A DNA stretch of 64,000 nucleotides from Anaerolineales bacterium. GTDB taxonomy: Bacteria > Chloroflexota > Anaerolineae > 4572-78 > J111. This document shows, one piece after another, positions 24,783-36,100 of the stretch (positions within the stretch are counted from its first letter, which is position 1; each line of letters starts with the position of its first letter). Where the stretch lies: the NCBI GenBank assembly GCA_020634855.1, contig JACKAU010000003.1, positions 434,001-498,000 on the forward strand, read 5' to 3'. The notes below the pieces were generated by a model. It did not search any database. It saw nothing but the letters and a program-made list of their open reading frames with translations, and was not told the origin of the DNA. The position numbers and the translations under genes are program-made.

Positions 24783-27171
24783 CGATTTAAGGGATCAACT
24801 TGAGGGTCTTTTTTCCGACCTCAATGATATCCCGGCCTCTAAAGTTGGCGATCCCGCCCGGCCGCACCGGCCGCGGGCTAAATCTCGCCAGGGCGAAGAG
24901 GTTCTGTTCAATACCGGCTATACCGCCGCCAAAATCATTGGGCGGGAGGGTTCGGTTGAGCCTGATTCGCTGCCGGCCGTTACGGCGCCGGTCGGCTATC
25001 CCGCCCGCTCCCGTCCGGTTATCCGTTGGCACGTTTTAAGCGGGGCCGTTGTCGGTCACCCTGGGCATCATCGTCCTGGCCATTTTGGGCCGGCGCTCTG
25101 GACCGCCTGGGGCAACCTGAACCGGCCGGAGACGCCGGCGCTGGCGGCAATGCCGCTCAGCCCAACCCCAACCGTGACCGCCAGCCCACCCCCCACCCAA
25201 CCGGTCGTCACCCCGGCGCCGCGCTGTCTATCAGCGAACCAACCGCTACGCCCACCCCTGTACCGGGGCCCAGCCTGACCCCTCAAACCGGACGCGGCTA
25301 ATGTCGGCTGGCTGGTCAGTTATGAGGCCAGTCAACCGTTTGAGTCCAGCCCACCTAACCATTTTGGCGATCTGTTCTTGTATGCCGGCATCTTGGAAGG
25401 CAAGATTTATCAGGGCGCTTTCCAGTTCGATCTACGGCGCATCCCCGAGGCAGCCCGATCACGGCCGCCAGTATCAAACTGGTCGGCTTAAGAGCCGATC
25501 AACTCGACCAGAGCCAAAACAGCGAATGGCAGTTACAGATGCTCGTGACGGAAATTGATGACCGCTGGAGCAACCATTCTTTTCAACAAATTAGCCAGGC
25601 CGAGGCGGTCTACACCTTTACGCCGCCGCTAACCACCGATGCTGGCCGAAGAAACCGAATACCTGTTTGAACTGGATGACGAGGCCCTGGCCTGTTGGAG
25701 CAACGTATCCTGGAAGGCGGCGACAACTTTGGTCGGGCGGATTTCGTTTCGCCTGGTTGGCCCCACCACCGGCCGTAACAATCTATTTGCCTGGGACAGC
25801 GGCTACGGGCCGGCCAGCCACGGCGACGCCCCGGAACTGTTTGTGAGCGTGGGACCGGCCCCGGCTGAAACCCCTTGCCCTACTACGTGGTGGTGACCAG
25901 TACGCCCACCCCGAGAATGTGGTCACGGCGGCGGCGATCTCGATCAAAATGACAACCGAGGCCCAAACGAATACGGCACGGCCACCCCACCGCCGCCCAA
26001 CTGGATCACTCCCATGGCCGTCACGGCTACGCCTATCCCCGACAACAGCGCCACCGCCGCCGCCATGAGCCAGATCGCCACAGCCATCGCTTTGACCACC
26101 GGCGAGCCGCCGGCTATTGTGACCGCCACCCCCACCCCGCCGTATGTCATTATAACCAGTACGCCCACCGCGGAAAACCTGGCCACGGCGGTAGTGCAGG
26201 CGCTGCAAAACGGCCTGGCCACCCCCCTACCGGAAAACTGGGTGACGCCGGTGGTGGTCACCATCACCCCCACCCCGGAAAATACGGCGACAGCGGAGTA
26301 TTACCAGGCCGCGGCGCTGACTACCGGGACGCCCACGCCGGCGCCGGCCAACCTGCAAACGGCCACGGCTACCTCGGTCGCGGTGGCGGTGGACCCGTTT
26401 GCCGAGCCGACGACCACAGCCACCCCATCGCCCACCCCGCCGGCCCTGCCCGAGTCGCTGGTGGGCAAGATCATCTTCGTATCGGATCGGGAGGGGGCCA
26501 CCGACGAGGAGCGGACCAGAGCCGACCGGCTAGGGGTCAAGCCCGAAGTCATCCCGGCGCCATATGTGTTCGATCCGGCCACGGGTGAGCTGGCGCGCCT
26601 GACCGATATCTGGCCGTACCAGGTGGCCGTCGCCCGGGACGCGTGGTCGGCCGATGAGCAGTTCCAGGCCTATGTTAAGCAACTGCTGTGGACCAACGTG
26701 CGCACCCCAGGGGGGAACGTGGCCACCGAAAAATACGCCGTACACTACTATGATTTCACCTACAACGTCGAACGGGTGGTGACCAACTTTGGCGCGGGCA
26801 TTGCTTACGACCCGGTCTGGTCGCCGACCAGCAATGAGATCGCCCTGGTGGCGACGGAAAGCGGTAATGATGAAATCTGGCGCATCAACCATGACGGCAG
26901 CGAGCCGGTGCAGTTGACCCACAACTCGTGGGAGTGGGACAAACATCCCACCTGGTCGCCCGACGGACAGCAGATTGTCTTTTACTCGAACCGAACCGGC
27001 AACAACCAAATTTGGATGATGAATAAAGACGGCAGCGACCAGCGCTTGCTGATGGCCGCCAACCCGTATAACGATTTTGACCCGGTTTGGGTCAAGACGG
27101 TTAACCCGGCCCCGCCGCTGGAACGATTACCTGACTGGCGGTTTGTTAAGCCGGAAGGCGAAAGCCCGTAA
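24772..27171 (+). pseudogene. Membrane-anchored PD40 (TolB-like) protein, many frameshifts
   Basis: Reconstructed as one protein of about 800 residues: a cytoplasmic acidic/basic N-terminus (MENNDLRDQLEGLFSDL), one membrane span (VTLGIIVLAILG, near 25055-25100), Thr/Pro-rich linker, a beta-sandwich (YEASQPFESSPPNHF, AASIKLVGLRADQLD), repeated VVVTxTPTPENxATA units (25880-26400) and a C-terminal PD40 propeller (HPTWSPDGQQIVFYSNRTG). About eleven indels fall between 25.05 and 25.97 kb, while 26.01-27.17 kb is intact. It is coupled to the ParA gene by overlap. The propeller would face outside and may bind polysaccharide or partner proteins. Confidence 0.65.
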
Positions 27172-27195
27172 CTTTAAAAACTAGGAGATGAATCA

Positions 27196-28863
27196 ATGAA
27201 CGAAGGTATGGATTTACGCCAATACGTGGCGCTGGGCTTCAATGGTGGTGGCTGATTTACGCCATCGGCCTGGCCTGGGGTGGTGGCTGATCGGCTTTAT
27301 CACCACTTTATCACCAACAGCAGCCCCCACCTATCTGGCCACCACCACCACTCAATCGTGGGGCCGTCGACTCAGGCGGCCAACTTAAACACCACCGATA
27401 TCCGCAACAGCGCCGAGTTGGCCTGGACCTACGCCGCTATGGCCAAACGCCAGCCGGTGCTGCAAAAAGTCATCGACCAACTGGGCTTGAACCGCGACTG
27501 GGAAACCTTGGTGGGTCAGATTGCGGTTGAGCCGGTGCTGGATACCCAACTGTTGGAAATTACGGCCAAATCCACCTCACCCGACGAGGCCCGGGCCATT
27601 GCCGATGAGGTTGCCAACCAGTTGATTTTATTGAGTCCGTCGTCCATTCACCAACAACAAGATGCGGAGAGCCGTCAGTTTGTTCAGCAGCGGCTGAGCG
27701 GGTTGCAGACCAAAATCGAAGCCGGTCAGGAGCGGCTGAACTCGCTGGAGGCGGCTATGCAAGGTTCGCTGTCGGCCGATGAAATTCAGGAGATGCAAAC
27801 CGAAATCAACAGCCTGGAAAGCCTGGTCGCCGGCTGGGAGAATAACTACACCCAACTCTACATTTTCCTGGAAAGCGGCAAAGCGCCCAATAACCTGACC
27901 GTGTTTGAGCCAGCCCAAGTCAAAGCCCAAACAACCAGTTCATCGCCCATCCGCAACGGCTTGCTGGGCGGCATATTTGGGCTGATGGCGGCCCTGGGAC
28001 TTATCTATCTCATTGAATATATCGACGACACGGTTCAGTCGTCCGAGCAGTTGACCCAAACCCTGGAGCTAACCTCGCTGGGCCGGGTTGATCAAATCGA
28101 CGGAACCACCGCCCGCGAGCGGCTGATTGTCGATCACGACCCGTTCTCGTCTATCTCGCCGAAGAGTACCGCATCATTCGCAGTAATCTTCAGTTCATGT
28201 CAATCGACCACCCGCTCAAATCGATTCTGATCACCAGCCCGTCGCCGGGCGAAGGAAAAAGCATTACCACGGCCAATCTGGGCATCATTATGGCCCAGGC
28301 CGGGTTTAAGACGGTCATTGTCGATACCGACCTGAGGCGCCCGGTCCAGCATCAACTGTTCGACGTGCCCCAATCAGACCGGTCTGACCAACCTGCTCAG
28401 CTCGCTCGACACCAATATCGATCCGTATTTGAAACCGACCCAGACCAAGAACCTGTATGTGATCACCAGCGGCACCATGCCGCCGAATCCATCCGAACTG
28501 CTCGGCTCGCAGCGCATGGCCGATTTGATCGATGCGTTGCGCAATATGGCCGATATCGTTTTGTACGACAGCCCGCCGGTGCTGGCCGTGGCCGATGCCC
28601 TGGTGTTGGCCCACCAAGTTGATGGCGTAGCGCTGGTGGTTCAGGCCAAGAAAACGCGGCTGGGGGGCGCGCGCCAAGCGTTGATGACCCTGTACCAGTC
28701 CGGGGCCAATATTATCGGCGGCATTTTGAACCGGAACAAAGAGAAACGGAGCGGTTATTACTACTACTACAGCAGTCACAGCACGGTAAACGGCCATGGC
28801 TCAACCCCGCCGGTGCAGGTTGAACCGCACCGCCGCAAAAAAGTACCTTTGCTTAGAAAGTAG
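27196..28863 (+). pseudogene. Wzz-type chain-length regulator fused to BY-kinase, frameshifted
   Basis: ATG 27196 after AGGAGAT. The start MNEGMDLRQYVAL, a WWWLI membrane anchor and a periplasmic coiled coil (27420-27930) match Wzz; a second span (GLLGGIFGLMAALGLIYLI) precedes the kinase. The kinase has ILITSPSPGEGKSITTANLG (Walker A), VIVDTDLRRP (Walker A') and IVLYDSPPVLAVADAL (Walker B), and ends in a Tyr cluster, SGYYYYYSSH, the likely autophosphorylation site. Frames break at least near 27.23, 27.28, 27.35, 28.15 and 28.37 kb. Reconstructed, it is a Gram-positive/proteobacterial-like fused polysaccharide co-polymerase controlling chain length. Confidence 0.8.
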
Positions 28864-28897
28864 GCGCGCGTTGTTATGAAGTTAAGCCCCCCAAAGG

Positions 28898-29043
28898 TTC
28901 AAGGGCGGACAGGGGCCCAGGCTTTCGAGGCCGGCGGGCATTCTACCCTCCCCCAGCCTCCCCTGCTAGAAGGACGCCAATACTTCCCCAGAAAGGGGGG
29001 GACCGAGGGGAAATATGCTCAACCCAGGCTGTCCGCCCTTGAA
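28898..29043. repeat. Inverted repeat with 15-bp arms
   Basis: TTCAAGGGCGGACAG (28898-28912) is perfectly inverted at 29029-29043. The interior has C-rich/G-rich runs (CCTCCCCCAGCCTCCCC, AAAGGGGGGGACC). It fills most of the 267-bp gap between the BY-kinase and DUF4012 genes. A 69-codon open frame across it is just the repeat. Confidence 0.75.
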
Positions 29044-29130
29044 CCCCCAGAGGGAAAAGATCAAATTCCCCCTCTGGGGGGTTAGGGGCCAGATCCAGTC
29101 ACTAACTTAACGGCAGATCCCCCATAACTT

Positions 29131-31158
29131 ATGAAATTCACAAAACCCAATATTAACAACGACCCCGTCTCTTATAAGCGCCAATCCTCAAAGGCTTCAT
29201 CCCTCGTCGGTCACCTGCTGATCTATCTGGGGCTGGTGGCGTTGGGCTTATTCCTGATTTTGGGCGCGGCCAAAGGTTATCGCGTTTACACATCCTATCA
29301 AAAGATAAATGCCGAGATACCCCATCTGGAAGCGATCGGCGTTACGAATGTGGAGGATTTGACAGCCGAAGACCTGGCCCAACTCCAGGCCCATTTAAGC
29401 TCAATTAGCGCTGAGTTTGAGCTGCTGCAGCAGGAGATTGAACCCTTACAGCCCTTGCTGGACAGGCTGGGTTGGGTACCGGTTTATGGCGGCGACCTGC
29501 GGGCTGCTCCGGAGCTGATTGCCACCGGCCATCATTTCAGCCAGGCTGCCGTCATCCTGGTTGATCGCCTTAGTGACCCGCTGCAAAAGATAAGAGCGCC
29601 TAATTGGCTGTCCACATTAGTGGTTCAATTGGACGACTCCCAAGCCGACCTTGCTACAGCCCTAACCCTACTGGACCAAAGTCAGGCTGATCTCAGCGCC
29701 ATCCGGGTCGATACGCTCTCGCCGGCGTTGGCCCAGCGCGTCCAAGTGCTACAGCAGTTCCTACCCGACCTGACGACCGGGGTTGAGTTTGCGGCCGGGC
29801 TACCGCCTTTACTGGGCATCGACGCCCCCAGACCTATCTCATCTTGAATCCCAATGCGGATGAACTCCGCCCAATCGGCGGTTTTGTCACGATGGCCGGC
29901 CATATCACCTTTGACCGGGGCCGGATCGTTGACTTCAACTGCAAAACAGCCCCACGGTTGATAACAGTTCACACTTGGATGATTACCCCTACCGCCCAAC
30001 CCACTTTACGTCTATATGAACGCCGATTACTGGCTGCTGCGTGACGTCACCTGGTCGCCCGATTTTCCGACCACGGCCGAGACGGCAATCGATTTGTATG
30101 AGATCGGCCAGGGGTTCGGGCTGATGGGGTCATTAGCCTGGATCAGTATGGTCTGGTCCAGTTGCTGCGGGCCTTTAAGCCGCTCAACGTGGACGGCGAG
30201 CAGGTGACCAGTAGTAACGTAATCAAACTGATGCGCTGGCACTGGTCGCCGGAATCGTGGCACGGGTACGAGGGCGCGTGGGGGCCGCAGCGCAAATCGT
30301 TCATTATGGTTGAGTTGGTGTGAGGTAATCTTGCAAACCATCGAGCAGCAGCCCTCGGCCATTAAGCTGCCGGTACTGGTGCAATCGGTCCGGCAAGCCC
30401 TGGCTGAAAAGCGGCTGCTGGTCTTTTTGAGCGATCCTCCGCCGCAGAGTCGTCTGGCTGAGAAAAATTGGAGCGGGGCGATCTGGTCCGGTGACGGCGA
30501 CTACCTGATGATAGCCGATGCCAATGTCGGCTTTAACAAAGCCAGCGCCGTGGTGCAACGCGGGCTGGCGTATGAGGTGAGGCTGGCCGGCGATGGCAGC
30601 GCTAAAGCCCAAGCCCGCCTGACTTATCAGCACCAGGGCCAGCCTCTGACCGGGCCATGCGAACTGCGAGGGAAGTTCAGCTCGGTTTATGAGGAGTATA
30701 TGCAGAAGTGTTACTGGAATTATATGCGGCTGGTAACCCCGGCCGCCGCGCACCTAGTCAGCGGGCCAGCCCAGGTGGTTGATAGCCCATATCTGTTGAG
30801 GCATGAACCGACAACGGGCCAAATTGATGTGGAGCCATTTCTGGATAAGCAGAGTTGGGGCCAGCTTTTTTTGTTGGCCCCGGACAACACCGTCTCCCTT
30901 GATTTTGAGTATGAACTCCCGGCCGGTACCGTACGGCCGATCGAGGAATCGCTGTGGGAGTATAAGCTGTACCTGCAAAAACAGCCGGGCACAGCCACAA
31001 CCGATACCCAGGTAACGGTTACGTTGCCTCCCGGCGCTCAAGTGGTGGAGAGCGGGCCGCCCGCATCCCTTGAACCAGATGGGTCAATGACTTTTTCAAC
31101 GGATCTAAAAACCGATTGGCAACTCGCGCTTTATTATTACCTTCCCCAAAAGGAGTAA
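29131..31158 (+). pseudogene. DUF4012-domain membrane protein, frameshifted
   Basis: ATG 29131. A basic N-terminus and a membrane span (LLIYLGLVALGLFLILGAA, about 30-48) are followed by a long helical region and then, after a frame change near 29830, YLILNPNADELRPIGGFVTM, the signature of DUF4012, and DYWLLRDVTWSPDFPTTAET. Further frame changes lie near 29.95, 30.00, 30.12 and 30.31 kb; the last 280 residues (30310-31158) are intact and end with a beta-rich domain. DUF4012 proteins accompany EPS loci in Chloroflexota and Actinobacteria; their function is unknown. Topology predicts one N-terminal anchor and an external body. Confidence 0.75.
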
Positions 31159-31162
31159 CATA

Positions 31163-32083
31163 ATGAACAATATTTATTATCGAAGACTAAGAATCCATTT
31201 CATAATTATGCTAGGTATTATGCTGTTTGCGGCCGGCTTATTCTGGGAGGGCAGCCAAAAACCAACCTGGGCCGCCCAGACGGACCCCGGAACAATTCCC
31301 CAGGCGCCCACCGTCACTCCCGTTCCCGATAACGATGATGACAATCAGGGGGGTGATGATGATGACAGCGGTGGTGGTCGTCCGGGCGGCGGACCACCCG
31401 GCGGCGGACCTCCGGGTGGCGGCCCGAGAGGCCCTAACCTGGCCGATCTTAGTCTAAGAAAATGGGTTGATGAACCGCTGCCTGATGTGGGGCAAGTTAT
31501 CACGTACACCATTGTCATCAGCAACAGCGGCCCCAGAGGCGCCTTTGGGGTGCGGGTGCTCGATCAACTGCCCGTGGGGGTTGTTTTGAGCGACGTCGTG
31601 GAAAGCCGGGGGCAGTACAATAGTCGAACCGGTTTTTGGAACGTTGGATTTATTCGGGTCAGCGAACTCTTAACCCTAAATCTGATCTCGGTGGTGACCG
31701 GCACGGGCCGGATTACTAACACGGCAGAATTGATACGGGCTTTCCCCGCCGATCCCGACTCGGTTCCGGCTAATGGTATCCCCATTGAGGATGATCAGAA
31801 TTACGCGGTCATAACGCCAACGCTGCTGGCCGCCGAACAAGGGGAAGATGCCCTTAATGCCGCCTTCATTGACCAATCCCAGCCGCCCTCCGTTGAAGAT
31901 GAGGCGTCGACGCCGGGGGACAACCCATCTCAACCGGTGACCGATGCGCAAGCGCTGGACAACACGGCAGCTTCGGTAATGGCGATTCAAAAGCCGGGTG
32001 AGGGGTTCCCATCGGTTTGGATCGCTCTGGTAGCAGGCGGGATCGGGCTAATTGCAGCCGGGCTGTGGCTCGCCAAACGATAA
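31163..32083 (+). CDS. DUF11-domain surface protein with C-terminal anchor
   Basis: 306 residues, four bases after the DUF4012 stop. Signal-like N-terminal hydrophobic stretch (FIIMLGIMLFAAGLFW), then an Asp-rich and Gly/Pro-rich linker (about 55-95), one DUF11 domain (DLSLRKWVDEPLPDVG..VITYTIVISNSG, about 100-205), an acidic linker and a C-terminal membrane helix (VWIALVAGGIGLIAAGLWLA) ending AKR. This is a wall- or membrane-tethered exported protein of unknown role; coupling to DUF4012 suggests it acts with the polysaccharide export apparatus. Confidence 0.75.
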   Translation: MNNIYYRRLRIHFIIMLGIMLFAAGLFWEGSQKPTWAAQTDPGTIPQAPTVTPVPDNDDDNQGGDDDDSGGGRPGGGPPGGGPPGGGPRGPNLADLSLRKWVDEPLPDVGQVITYTIVISNSGPRGAFGVRVLDQLPVGVVLSDVVESRGQYNSRTGFWNVGFIRVSELLTLNLISVVTGTGRITNTAELIRAFPADPDSVPANGIPIEDDQNYAVITPTLLAAEQGEDALNAAFIDQSQPPSVEDEASTPGDNPSQPVTDAQALDNTAASVMAIQKPGEGFPSVWIALVAGGIGLIAAGLWLAKR

Positions 32084-32109
32084 GCGACCCAATAACGTAT
32101 TGATCAAGG

Positions 32110-32141
32110 GATGACCGTCACTTAGTTGAGTGACTGTCATC
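32110..32141 (+). terminator. Hairpin at the end of the EPS operon
   Basis: GATGACCGTCACT (32110-32122) pairs with AGTGACTGTCATC (32129-32141), one mismatch, six-base loop. There is no T-run, so it could be a weak or factor-dependent terminator or a repeat. The word GACCGTCA is shared with the perfect hairpin at 20610 and with 44585-44597. Confidence 0.4.
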
Positions 32142-32380
32142 TCTTAAAGGTACATCGGTCTTAATATCATCACCCTTAAAGATGCATTATCCTCCGGCCA
32201 AGGCTTGATATCGTCATCGGTGAGTGCCTTTCCCCTGTATCCTTCTCATTCCTCTCATAAATTTTCAAAATATTCGCTTTGGTTTTAACACCCCTCATTT
32301 ATACGTTCCCTATACCAAAAACCTAACAAAGCCCACCTACATTGACAAATTTAGCGTATTTCCCCGTCGGCGTGGGTACT

Positions 32381-32518
32381 CGTTATGAAACTGTTGTAAA
32401 TCAACAAATTAATCGAGCAATAACAAAGCAAGCTTTGTTGCTCCAATGTATTAACCGATTGATTTCTAAAACCGCAATAATTTCATAACGTCGTTGGATG
32501 TCCAAACTGAGTTTGGAC
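32381..32518. repeat. 110-bp palindromic element and adjacent 19-bp palindrome
   Basis: Exactly 110 bp bounded by CGTTATGAAA (32381) and TTTCATAACG (ending 32490). Nested inside are AAATCAA/TTGATTT and a central AACAAAGCAAGCTTTGTT stem-loop. Next to it GTCCAAAC-TGA-GTTTGGAC spans 32500-32518. The stretch AAGCAAGCTTTGT(T/C)GCTCC recurs at 55473. Together with 32142-32380, which shows no gene, this makes up a 650-bp non-coding gap between the EPS and sensory regions. Confidence 0.7.
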
Positions 32519-32657
32519 ACCAGCCACCTATGCTGTCCGGGAAATACGCCACATTTGTGGCCCATATTTCGTGATACTTGAGCAGGAAAGTTGTTTTATG
32601 ACGTAAATCATAGTAAAACGTATGAAAAATGTCATAGTCTTCCAATAAATAATGCAG

Positions 32658-32663
32658 TATAAT
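32658..32663 (+). promoter_or_regulatory. -10 element (TATAAT) upstream of the lone receiver gene
   Basis: A perfect TATAAT sits 72 bases before the ATG at 32736, in AT-rich DNA. A good -35 at the right distance is not obvious, so an activator may be needed. Confidence 0.4.
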
Positions 32664-32735
32664 AATAAAGTGAAGGGTTAGAGATTTTGGTGAGTATCAT
32701 TATCTAGTAAAAGGAATGGGAAATATGAGGAGTCT

Positions 32736-33095
32736 ATGTCGATTAAACTGTTAATTATCGATGATGACCCGTCTATTACCGACATGTTGGGGTTAGTATT
32801 GCCGACAAAGGGGTTTGAGGTTTTCTCAACAAACGCGGGAGAAGACGGCCTACAAGCTACTCAAACGATCGATCCGGATGTAGTTGTCTTAGACTTGATG
32901 ATGCCCGGTCTTGATGGCTGGAATTTGTGCAAAAAAATCCGGTCGTTTAGTGAAGTGCCGATTTTGGTCCTATCAGCGGTTATTGAAGCCCGCAGTATGA
33001 CCAGGGCGATGGAGCAAGGGGCTAATGATTATTTGACCAAGCCTGTTCCGCTTGATACGTTAGTCACACGAATACAACATTTGGCCAGGCAGTAA
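32736..33095 (+). CDS. Stand-alone response-regulator receiver
   Basis: 119 residues, a receiver domain with no output domain. Acidic pocket IIDDDPS (D9-D11), phosphoacceptor D53 in VVLDLMMPGLDG, Ser/Thr position at Ser in LVLSAV, and Lys in DYLTKPVP. The sequence is closest in style to OmpR-family receivers rather than CheY. ATG follows GAGGAG. It lies convergent with the minus-strand sensor kinases and is a plausible phosphoacceptor for one of them. Gene tail is 33 bases from the convergent kinase gene. Confidence 0.88.
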   Translation: MSIKLLIIDDDPSITDMLGLVLPTKGFEVFSTNAGEDGLQATQTIDPDVVVLDLMMPGLDGWNLCKKIRSFSEVPILVLSAVIEARSMTRAMEQGANDYLTKPVPLDTLVTRIQHLARQ

Positions 33096-33128
33096 AATAA
33101 GAGGGCAAGCATAAAGGCGTCCGCAGAA

Positions 33129-36100
33129 TTATTTTTGATGCCACGGGAGAGACACAACAAATCGACTCCCCTCATCCAACTGGCTCTCAACAGTAATCTC
33201 ACCACCGTGAAGCTGAACCAGGCGCAACACTAAGGCTAACCCCAGCCCGGTGCCTTCCTGATGGCGGCTTAATTTGCCATCCAACTGCTCAAATGGATTG
33301 AAGAGGTGGGGCAAATCGTGAGCAGCGATACCAATGCCGGTATCCCAGACGGTGAATTCAATCCGCCCCTCGGTCTTATAGCCAACCACTTCAAGCCCAA
33401 TCCGGCCGCCCTCCGGCGTAAATTTTACCGCGTTGACCAATAAATTAACCAAAATTTGTTTGAGCCGGCGCTCGTCGGCCTGAATAGTGGACACATTGAG
33501 GTCAAATTGCGTGGTCAGTTGCTGCTGTTTCTGCTCCAGGGCTTGGCGAATAAATTGTAAACTTATATCGCAAATGTATTGAACCTCAACAGTCGTTCGA
33601 TTCAACTCCAGTTTTTCCGCCTCAATCTGCGATAAATCAAGAATATCGTTAATCAACTCAAGCAGGTGACGGCCACTCTCCCTAATCAGATCAACATAGA
33701 TTTTTTGCTGTTCGATGATCGGGCCAAAGGTTTCGTCCACCAAAATTTCAGCCGAGCCAAGAATGGCGTTCAAGGGCGTTCGTAGTTCGTGGCTCATATT
33801 GGCCAAAAATTCATCTTTGAGGCGAGAAGCTCGGGCCAACTGGGCGTTGGCTGCCTCCAATTCAGCCGTTCGTTGCTTGACTCGTTCAGCCAGCGACTCG
33901 CGCTCATGTTTTAGGGCATCTTCGGCCTGACGCCGGGCGGTCACATCGATGCCGATGCCCCAACTGGTCCAGCCCGGAATGGGAATTTCTTCTGAAATAT
34001 TAGACCAGGCGATGGTTTTGACCGCACCATCTTTACAGGTTATGTCTAACTCCCAGTTGCGATAATTATTTCCTTTTTCCTGCCACTTTTCCAGTAGACT
34101 CCGGCTTTCGCCTTGGTCTATCAGTAATTGTTGAGCCAAATCACTATTGCCTAAAATTGCAGCAGCCTCATAGCCGGTCACGCGCTCACATTCACGATTC
34201 CAAACAATCAACCGGCCTTTTTGGTCAAACGCCGTCATCAACACCGGCATATTCTCGATGACCGAGCGCAGTCGTTTTTCGCTGATCCGCAGACTTTGCT
34301 CGACCTGTTTACGAGTGGTGATGTCTCTAAAGACCAACACTCCGCCATTTAATTCGCCGCCTTCATCTAATAACGGTCGAGAGGTGGCGCTGATATAAAC
34401 ATCCCGTGTCTGTTGCTGATTTTTGATAACGTACTCTTTTTGATCAATATGATAACCACGCATAGCCGCCACAACAGGGAGTTCGCTGGCCGGGACCAGA
34501 GTCTGACCGTCGTCGTAATACATCCCATAAATTTCCGACCAATTCTCCAACGTGGCCTTGGCCGGTCCTGCACCTAAAATTTCCTCGGCGGCGGGGTTAA
34601 AAACAATAAACTTCTCACTTTTGTCAACCACAATAACCCCGTCGCCAATAGTATTGAGAATTGAATGAAGAAGCTGCATCTGATTAGCAAAACCCTGGGC
34701 CAGGATGCGTAGCTGATCTTCTGACTGTTGCTGTTCGGTGATATCGGCCGAAATCCCCACAATACGATAAATTTCACCCGCTCCATTCTTAACCGGGTTA
34801 GCGCGGGTCCAAATCCAGCGTGTGGTCCCATCAGGACGAATAATGCGGTACTTATGGTTAACCCCGTGCCGAATCTGATTACGGATATCGGCTAATGATC
34901 GGATTAATCGGCTATCAACAGGGTGCGCAGGCTCCGTAAAAAATAAAGTGTCGGGTTGATCCTCATCAAACGGCCGCCCAAAAATCTTTTCATAATCAGG
35001 GCTAACATAGATCATTCGTCCTTTAACGCCTCTAATCCAGAATACTTGATTGGGGAGATATTCGGCCAATTGGCGGAATTTTTCTTCGTTTTCACGGAGC
35101 AGCCGCTCGCTTTCTTTGCGCTCGGTCACGTTTCTCATCACCAATTGAACCGCCGGCTGGCTGTTGTAAACCGTTGAAACCCCGATCGCCTCAACCTCGA
35201 TGACTCGTCCATCCAGACGCACTAATTTCATCTCAAACTTTTGAGACGTTGCCCTTTTTCGCATAAATGTTTGGCGATACGCTTCGGCAGCGGTGGTATA
35301 ATCCCCATGAATAAAATCGAATATATCTCTACCAATCAACTCTGACGAGTTAGTAGCCCCTAATAAGTTTGCGCCGGCCGGATTAATGTAGATGATCTCC
35401 CGACCATCAAGACAAACGCCAACTCCGTCCGGCGAAAGTTCGACCAACTGCTGGTAGCGCTCCTTGTTTTCGGCTAGCGTTCGTTGCATCTTTTTAGACC
35501 GTGTGACATCGCGGACTATCGCTAAAACCTCATCAGAACCACATATTACAAAACGCCCCTCCAAATGACGAACTTTGCCGTTAAACGAAAATTTAAACTC
35601 ATCGGTAACCGCTCTGTTTTTAAGGAAAACCCGGTTTATATTTTTCTGGATGACGGCGGCCAGTTCAGAGGGGACAAGTTGTTCGAGCGGTTGCCCGATC
35701 CATTGGTGAAACGGGAGCCACAATTTCCCTACCGGGCCTCGAACATCCAAACAGTCGCCATGCCGGTTGAATCGAAACAGGAAATCTGGCATAGCTTCGA
35801 AAATAGCTTGTTGCTGCTGTTGGGCCACCTGGAGTTCCAGCTTGAATTGTTTCCGCTCGATGGCGTAGCGAATGGCCCGTTGTAACAACCGGTCGTCGAT
35901 ATTGCCTTTGACCAAATAATCTTCGGCCCCGGCGCGGAGCGCCTGGGCGGCTATCTTATCATCGTCAAAGCCGGTCAGGACCACAATGGGAACATGCGGC
36001 GCGGCGGAGTGTACCTGTTGAAATGTTTGTAACCCGGAACTATCCGGTAAATTCAAATCCAACAGAATGGCGTCAACCGGGTGATGGTCCAATGCTGACA

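Noticed and set aside
28876..29085. 69-codon open frame between the BY-kinase and DUF4012 genes
   Set aside because: It lies across the inverted repeat, is dominated by Pro/Gly from C- and G-runs, and matches nothing recognisable.
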